Assembly: GCA_949128115.1 (NCBI GenBank)
Contig: OX421968.1
Span: 52,407,423 to 52,471,422 of the forward strand
DNA from: Anaspis maculata
Lineage: Eukaryota; Arthropoda; Insecta; Coleoptera; Scraptiidae
Direction of reading: 5' to 3'
DNA: 64,000 nucleotides
The translations under genes and the position numbers were made by a program. The notes beneath the pieces are model-generated. The model saw only the letters and a list, made by a program, of their open reading frames with translations. It was not told the origin of the DNA and ran no database searches. Position 1 is the first letter of the stretch, and every line of letters begins with the position of its first letter. Positions 60,101 to 64,000 of the stretch are shown in pieces.

Positions 60101-60227
60101 AGGTTTGTTCCATCAGTAATTTCAAACTAGTCAGAGCCAATGAGAAGCGCCCAAATCAGTTTGCAGACTGATTTTCTCGATTCCAATTGGCTCTGACTAG
60201 TTCGAAACCTCTTGATGGAACAAACCT
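60101..60227. mobile_element. 127-bp hairpin MITE
   Basis: AGGTTTGTTCCATCA at the left mirrors TGATGGAACAAACCT at the right. TAGTCAGAGCCAAT mirrors the inner right arm. ATG flanks both sides (60,098-60,100 and 60,228-60,230), a possible 3-bp duplication. Confidence 0.75.
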
Positions 60228-60301
60228 ATGAATTCCATGAGAAGGAAACGAAACGCTTCAAAGCGGAACCGTCAAATGCGTTTCCAAACATCAGAGTCCA
60301 A

Positions 60302-60405
60302 CTACTGCTCGGGGTAAATCACCAGACAAAGAAAGTAGATTCCAGCTGGGCCGTGATTGGTGTATGTATCTACTTTCTCTACCTAGTGATCTACCCGGAG
60401 CAGCT
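60302..60405. mobile_element. Hairpin MITE of about 105 bp
   Basis: CTACTGCTCGGGGTAAATCA mirrors TGATCTACCCGGAGCAG. AAAGAAAGTAGAT mirrors ATCTACTTTCTCT. The open frame at 60,212-60,439 runs through it and is not supported. Confidence 0.7.
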
Positions 60406-60439
60406 CCTGGCGCAAAACGAAAGCGGCTCTTGCATTTAG

Positions 60440-61245
60440 CAAGCATTCTAACCAACAGAGACTTATTTTGTAAGCGCACAGAGAAGTGGTTGTTAACTCA
60501 TTAGTGCATTGGTAAAAAATAGTCTGTTATATACCAAGGTTGAGACAGAATAATTACTATTATAGCTGAGGCGCCAGGTGAAATCCCGAAGCGCAGCTTA
60601 TAAACCGAAAGCCCCCAAAAATGTTGTCTTACGACTCGATATTTGATTAAGGGGATGTTCCCACACAAAAGCCCGTTGGTTTCATTCATGTACCTTATGA
60701 CGTAAATTTTAGCCCTTTTTCGAAAATTGACAAGCTTATACCAGCCTAAAGCCTCTTGTATGACATGTAAGACAAAGAAATTCTAAACAACTTTATCAGC
60801 GCACATTAGACCTTTAGGGTTAAAATCATGTACCTTTATGACGTAAGTTTTGAGGCACCAGCTCCCTGTCCACAAGTACATAATAGCGGCGTGCTTTGTA
60901 CATACATGGGGGCTATGTTATTTGTACAGTGTGTTTTTTTAACATGATATAGCACCTATTTTCTACCCATATTTTGCTGTTTGATGTCGCTTGTTTATCT
61001 ATCTATCTATCTATTATTTATCTATTTATGAGTGAATTAAGTACCTGTAATCTGTAATGACCAATCCAATTAACTATTCAACTATTCACTTTTCCGTTAT
61101 ATTAATAATTATAAACTGATTTCAAAAAAATCTTGAAAACGTTCGTAAGAGGAAGTAAATAAATGCACACAAATTGGCAACATATTTCATAAGACATTAT
61201 GTTGATTATAACACACAACGCCCTTGATTATAGATCTACAAGGAT
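60440..61245. other. Intergenic, TATC microsatellite
   Basis: A short TATC run lies near 60,991-61,028. GTACCTTTATGACGTAA-like words occur twice (60,690 and 60,830). No gene recognised. Confidence 0.4.
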
Positions 61246-61248
61246 AAT

Positions 61249-62247
61249 TACTACGTTTCCATGGAGAATTGAAATCGATTTGAAAACGGTATCGGGATTG
61301 AATACGGTAGTGTTCACATGAGTGGTTCGAACTCGGTATTCAAATCGATTTGAATTCTGTTTACATATCTGTCATGTAAGTCTAACCCTAACCTAAAACT
61401 ATCCCAACCTAACGTATCAAAGAAAGTGCAAGTACTCTGCAAACTGCAAGTGTGCAGAAGGCAGAAGTGCAGACAACAGGTGCAAGTACGAATGCGACCC
61501 TCGATGCGACCAGAACAGCGGTTTAACTCATTGCTATGTATCAGTTTCTGTTTGTTGATGTCTCGATCCAATCCGATTGGGTTTCCATTACTACGTTTCC
61601 ATGGAGAATTGAAATCGATTTGAAAACGGTATCGGGATTGAAAACTGCATGTAAACACTTGCAGAACTGTATCCAAATCGATTTGAGTCTCAAGGTCGAT
61701 TCGGCAAATTCTGGGATCGTATCAGGATCGGATCGAAATAATACTCATGGAAACCCAATCGGATTGGATCGAGACATCAACAAACAGAAACTGATACATA
61801 GCAATGAGTTAAACCGCTGTTCTGGTCGCATCGAGGGTCGCATTCGTACTTGCACCTGTTGTCTGCACTTCTGCCTTCTGCACACTTGCAGTTTGCAGAG
61901 TACTTGCACTTTCTTTGATACGTTAGGTTGGGATAGTTTTAGGTTAGGGTTAGACTTACATGACAGATATGTAAACAGAATTCAAATCGATTTGAATACC
62001 GAGTTCGAACCACTCATGTGAACACTACCGTATTCAATCCCGATACCGTTTTCAAATCGATTTCAATTCTCCATGGAAACGTAGTACATGAGTATTATTT
62101 CGATCCGATCCTGATACGATCCCAGAATTTGCCGAATCGACCTTGAGACTCAAATCGATTTGGATACAGTTCTGCAAGTGTTTACATGCAGTTTTCAATC
62201 CCGATACCGTTTTCAAATCGATTTCAATTCTCCATGGAAACGTAGTA
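61249..62247. mobile_element. 498-bp MITE interrupted by an inverted copy of itself
   Basis: The outer element is 61,249-61,588 plus 62,090-62,247; the inner one is 61,589-62,086. Each is 498 bp with perfect inverted ends of about 54 bp starting TACTACGTTTCCATGG. AAT (61,246-61,248 and 62,248-62,250) flanks the outer copy and CAT (61,586-61,588 and 62,087-62,089) the inner one. The 340-bp mirrored segments have equal length and encode identical 84-residue stretches on opposite strands. These frames are not genes. Confidence 0.93.
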
Positions 62248-62384
62248 AATATTCACTTATCTAAATCCCACTGTCAATAGCAACGGAATAAAATTGATGT
62301 AAACAACAAAATCTGACAGCTGTCACTTCGAACTTCTTTTTTGTAATAATCACCAAAATATCACTCGTGCTCGAGATTTTCCCA

Positions 62385-62502
62385 GATAATTTTGGCCAGG
62401 CGCTTCCCTCGGGCTGGTTGTCCCTAGATAAATGCCCTCCTCCTACGGAGTCGGGCATTTATCGCTACAACCAGCACTCGCGATGGCCTGTCCAAAATTA
62501 TC
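62385..62502. mobile_element. 118-bp hairpin MITE
   Basis: GATAATTTTGGCCAGGCGC mirrors the right end (GGCCTGTCCAAAATTATC). GATAAATGCCC mirrors GGGCATTTATC around a CTCCTCCTACGGAGTC tip. No coding content. Confidence 0.8.
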
Positions 62503-63219
62503 GTCAAAATCTAAGCACTTGTGATATTACTGTTGATAATTGCGGTACAGATTCGAATAGTGATTTTTCTTTTGTTTCTGAGAAATCTCAATAAAAAATG
62601 TTCAACTGTTTGCTGCTTCAGTACTAGAGACCGTTAGTTGATGATTCCACTGTATAATAAATACAAAACACCTGTACCGAAAATGGCCCATTACATGTTG
62701 TAGTCCCTGTCCAATACATGAATTAATAAAAAAAAAAAATTATCCACTCATCAGAAGTTATGCCAATTTGAGTGTGACTAATAATTTTAGGTGACCGATT
62801 TCAATTGGTGCACAGTTTACGATTTTTCGTCTAAAGAAGCTACAAAATAAGCTTGTAAATTCAACGAACTCATATTTTTCCGACTCATCCTTCTTAAACT
62901 AATAACTTATTTTTACTTACGATTTTCTGTCATCAAAACTCAAGAGTAACATTTTCATCAGTTTATTTATTTGTCAAGAAAATGTCAATAAATAGTAAAA
63001 GGGTGTCCCCGCAAATACCTCTAGTGATGAGCAAAAGCATTATATTCAACAATGTCATAAGTTCACAAACTTTCCTTATAATCGCTAGTAATAACAGTAT
63101 TTATTATTGCAGTAGTAAATCACTAGTGTTAATAATGTTGACTAGGATTCTAAAATAAAAAATAACAAATGACTAGCATATTTTTTGGCAATAATATAGT
63201 GAGATTCCAAGTTGGTGGT
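62503..63219. other. 3' flank of ERG28, no feature
   Basis: AT-rich intergenic sequence without recognised gene or repeat. CAATAAAAAATG near 62,590 is not placed for a known gene. Confidence 0.4.
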
Positions 63220-63878
63220 TTAGAGATTCTTTCTAATGTGACGGCGTCTTTTCATAGCCCCCGCTTGCTTGAGTAATTGCATATTTTCATCATCACAATC
63301 CAAGCTAGGATCCCAGATTCTCAAACGTCTTGGTAAATACAATAATCCCCCCAGTGTCACGCCTAGAATATAGTTTTAGTTGGTTTTACTTTGTTCATAA
63401 GAAACTTACAGTTTAAAACGCAGGGAAAAACTACGTAGAAGTTCAGTGTGGCAGCTCTGAAGTATAATGTTTCAGTGAAATACATCACAACTGTTACGAT
63501 TAGCGAAAAAATTCCCATGCTAACGACACTTAAAATAACAAAAACATCAAATCATTGAACATCATTGAGACATTTCAACTTACGGTTTGTAGTGTATGTA
63601 AAGAGTGCAATGTATTAAAGCCAGCGCTTTCAGGATCGAATAAATCCCTAAAATCCTAGACGTCGTGTATTCTTCTGTAAACATTAATTGAGTCGATTGT
63701 TAAATGATGCCTCTTTGAGATGTTGATACATACCATCTACAAAAGTAGTGTCATCGGCTTCAAATGATTTGCTCAGGAACGAGCGTTTTTCAATGTAGCT
63801 TCGAACGGCAGTGCCAAGGTCTACGAAAGCTACGAAGGCTATCCAACCCCTGAAAGCATAAATCATTTTTCTATCCAT
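63220..63878 (-). CDS. ERG28: ERG28-like ER membrane scaffold protein
   Basis: ERG28 is a small multi-span ER protein that tethers the sterol C-4 demethylation enzymes in fungi and vertebrates. Exons in gene order: 63,734-63,878; 63,584-63,674; 63,410-63,528; 63,220-63,362. Phases agree and give 165 residues (human about 140). The N-terminus has RGWIAFVAFVDLGTAVRSY, matching the family's first membrane segment. Exon 2 has RILGIYSILKALALIHC, exon 3 IFSLIVTVVMYFTETLYF, and a basic tail closes the protein. An AG at the codon before RGWIA means a further 5' exon could replace the first seven residues. Confidence 0.9.
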
Positions 63879-64000
63879 TTTTCTTCTGTATGGTTTCCTG
63901 CACTCTCAAGTTGAAACACCACGGACAGCCGCGTTTCTCAAAGGCACAACTTTTCATTTGTCAACGGTACATATTGGTTTTTTGTTGGATATGTATGCGG

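Noticed and set aside
60212..60439. 75-residue + strand frame
   Set aside because: It spans a hairpin MITE, which supplies much of its sequence.
61314..62021. Two open frames of 120 and 161 residues with an identical stretch
   Set aside because: They are the same sequence read on opposite arms of the self-nested MITE, not two genes.

Overview
This window is nuclear DNA of an animal, almost certainly an insect. It carries three spliced housekeeping genes with GT-AG introns, all readable end to end, set in a very dense bed of transposons, MITEs and long palindromes. The order cannot be fixed from the sequence. The AT-rich composition, the frequent TACCTAC words and the insect-like IDH3 gamma sequence suit a repeat-rich insect. 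I saw no tRNA, rRNA or CRISPR array.

Layout. 0-5 kb is palindromic repeat DNA. 4.8-12.2 kb is a decayed Ty3/gypsy retrotransposon, split between its reverse transcriptase and RNase H by a CR1/Jockey-like LINE (6.9-10.8 kb) with a poly(A) tail and target duplication. 12.2-26.9 kb is accessory: a MITE family beginning GGGCCGCTATTC, a GC-rich stretch with a possible first exon, a Tc1/mariner relic, a foldback element whose arms are a roughly 20-bp minisatellite, a 2.3-kb palindrome and a cluster of GTGCTTTCCACC MITEs. 26.9-39.9 kb holds the eight-exon NAD-isocitrate dehydrogenase gamma gene on the + strand. Its large introns 4 and 6 are filled with palindromes nested inside palindromes. 40.3-54.2 kb holds the ten-exon glucose-6-phosphate dehydrogenase gene on the - strand, tail to tail with IDH3G; its introns hold more palindromes, a PIF/Harbinger relic and a THAP-containing inverted-repeat element. 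54-63 kb is mostly intergenic, with a second, truncated copy of the LINE and a MITE inserted in another copy of itself. 63.2-63.9 kb holds a four-exon ERG28 homologue on the - strand.

How the genes relate. IDH3G encodes a regulatory subunit of the mitochondrial TCA-cycle enzyme, G6PD opens the cytosolic pentose phosphate pathway, and ERG28 is an ER membrane scaffold protein of sterol synthesis. Nothing suggests they work as a unit; only the IDH3G/G6PD 3' ends are close enough to interact.

The most striking content is structural. At least a dozen palindromes of 0.2-4.7 kb occur here, many ending in (TA)CAGGGTG and several nested in one another. Because the arms mirror each other, one arm often keeps the empty site of an insertion in the other. 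This let me assign an 8-bp target duplication to a hAT-type MITE and a 3-bp duplication to a self-nested 498-bp MITE.
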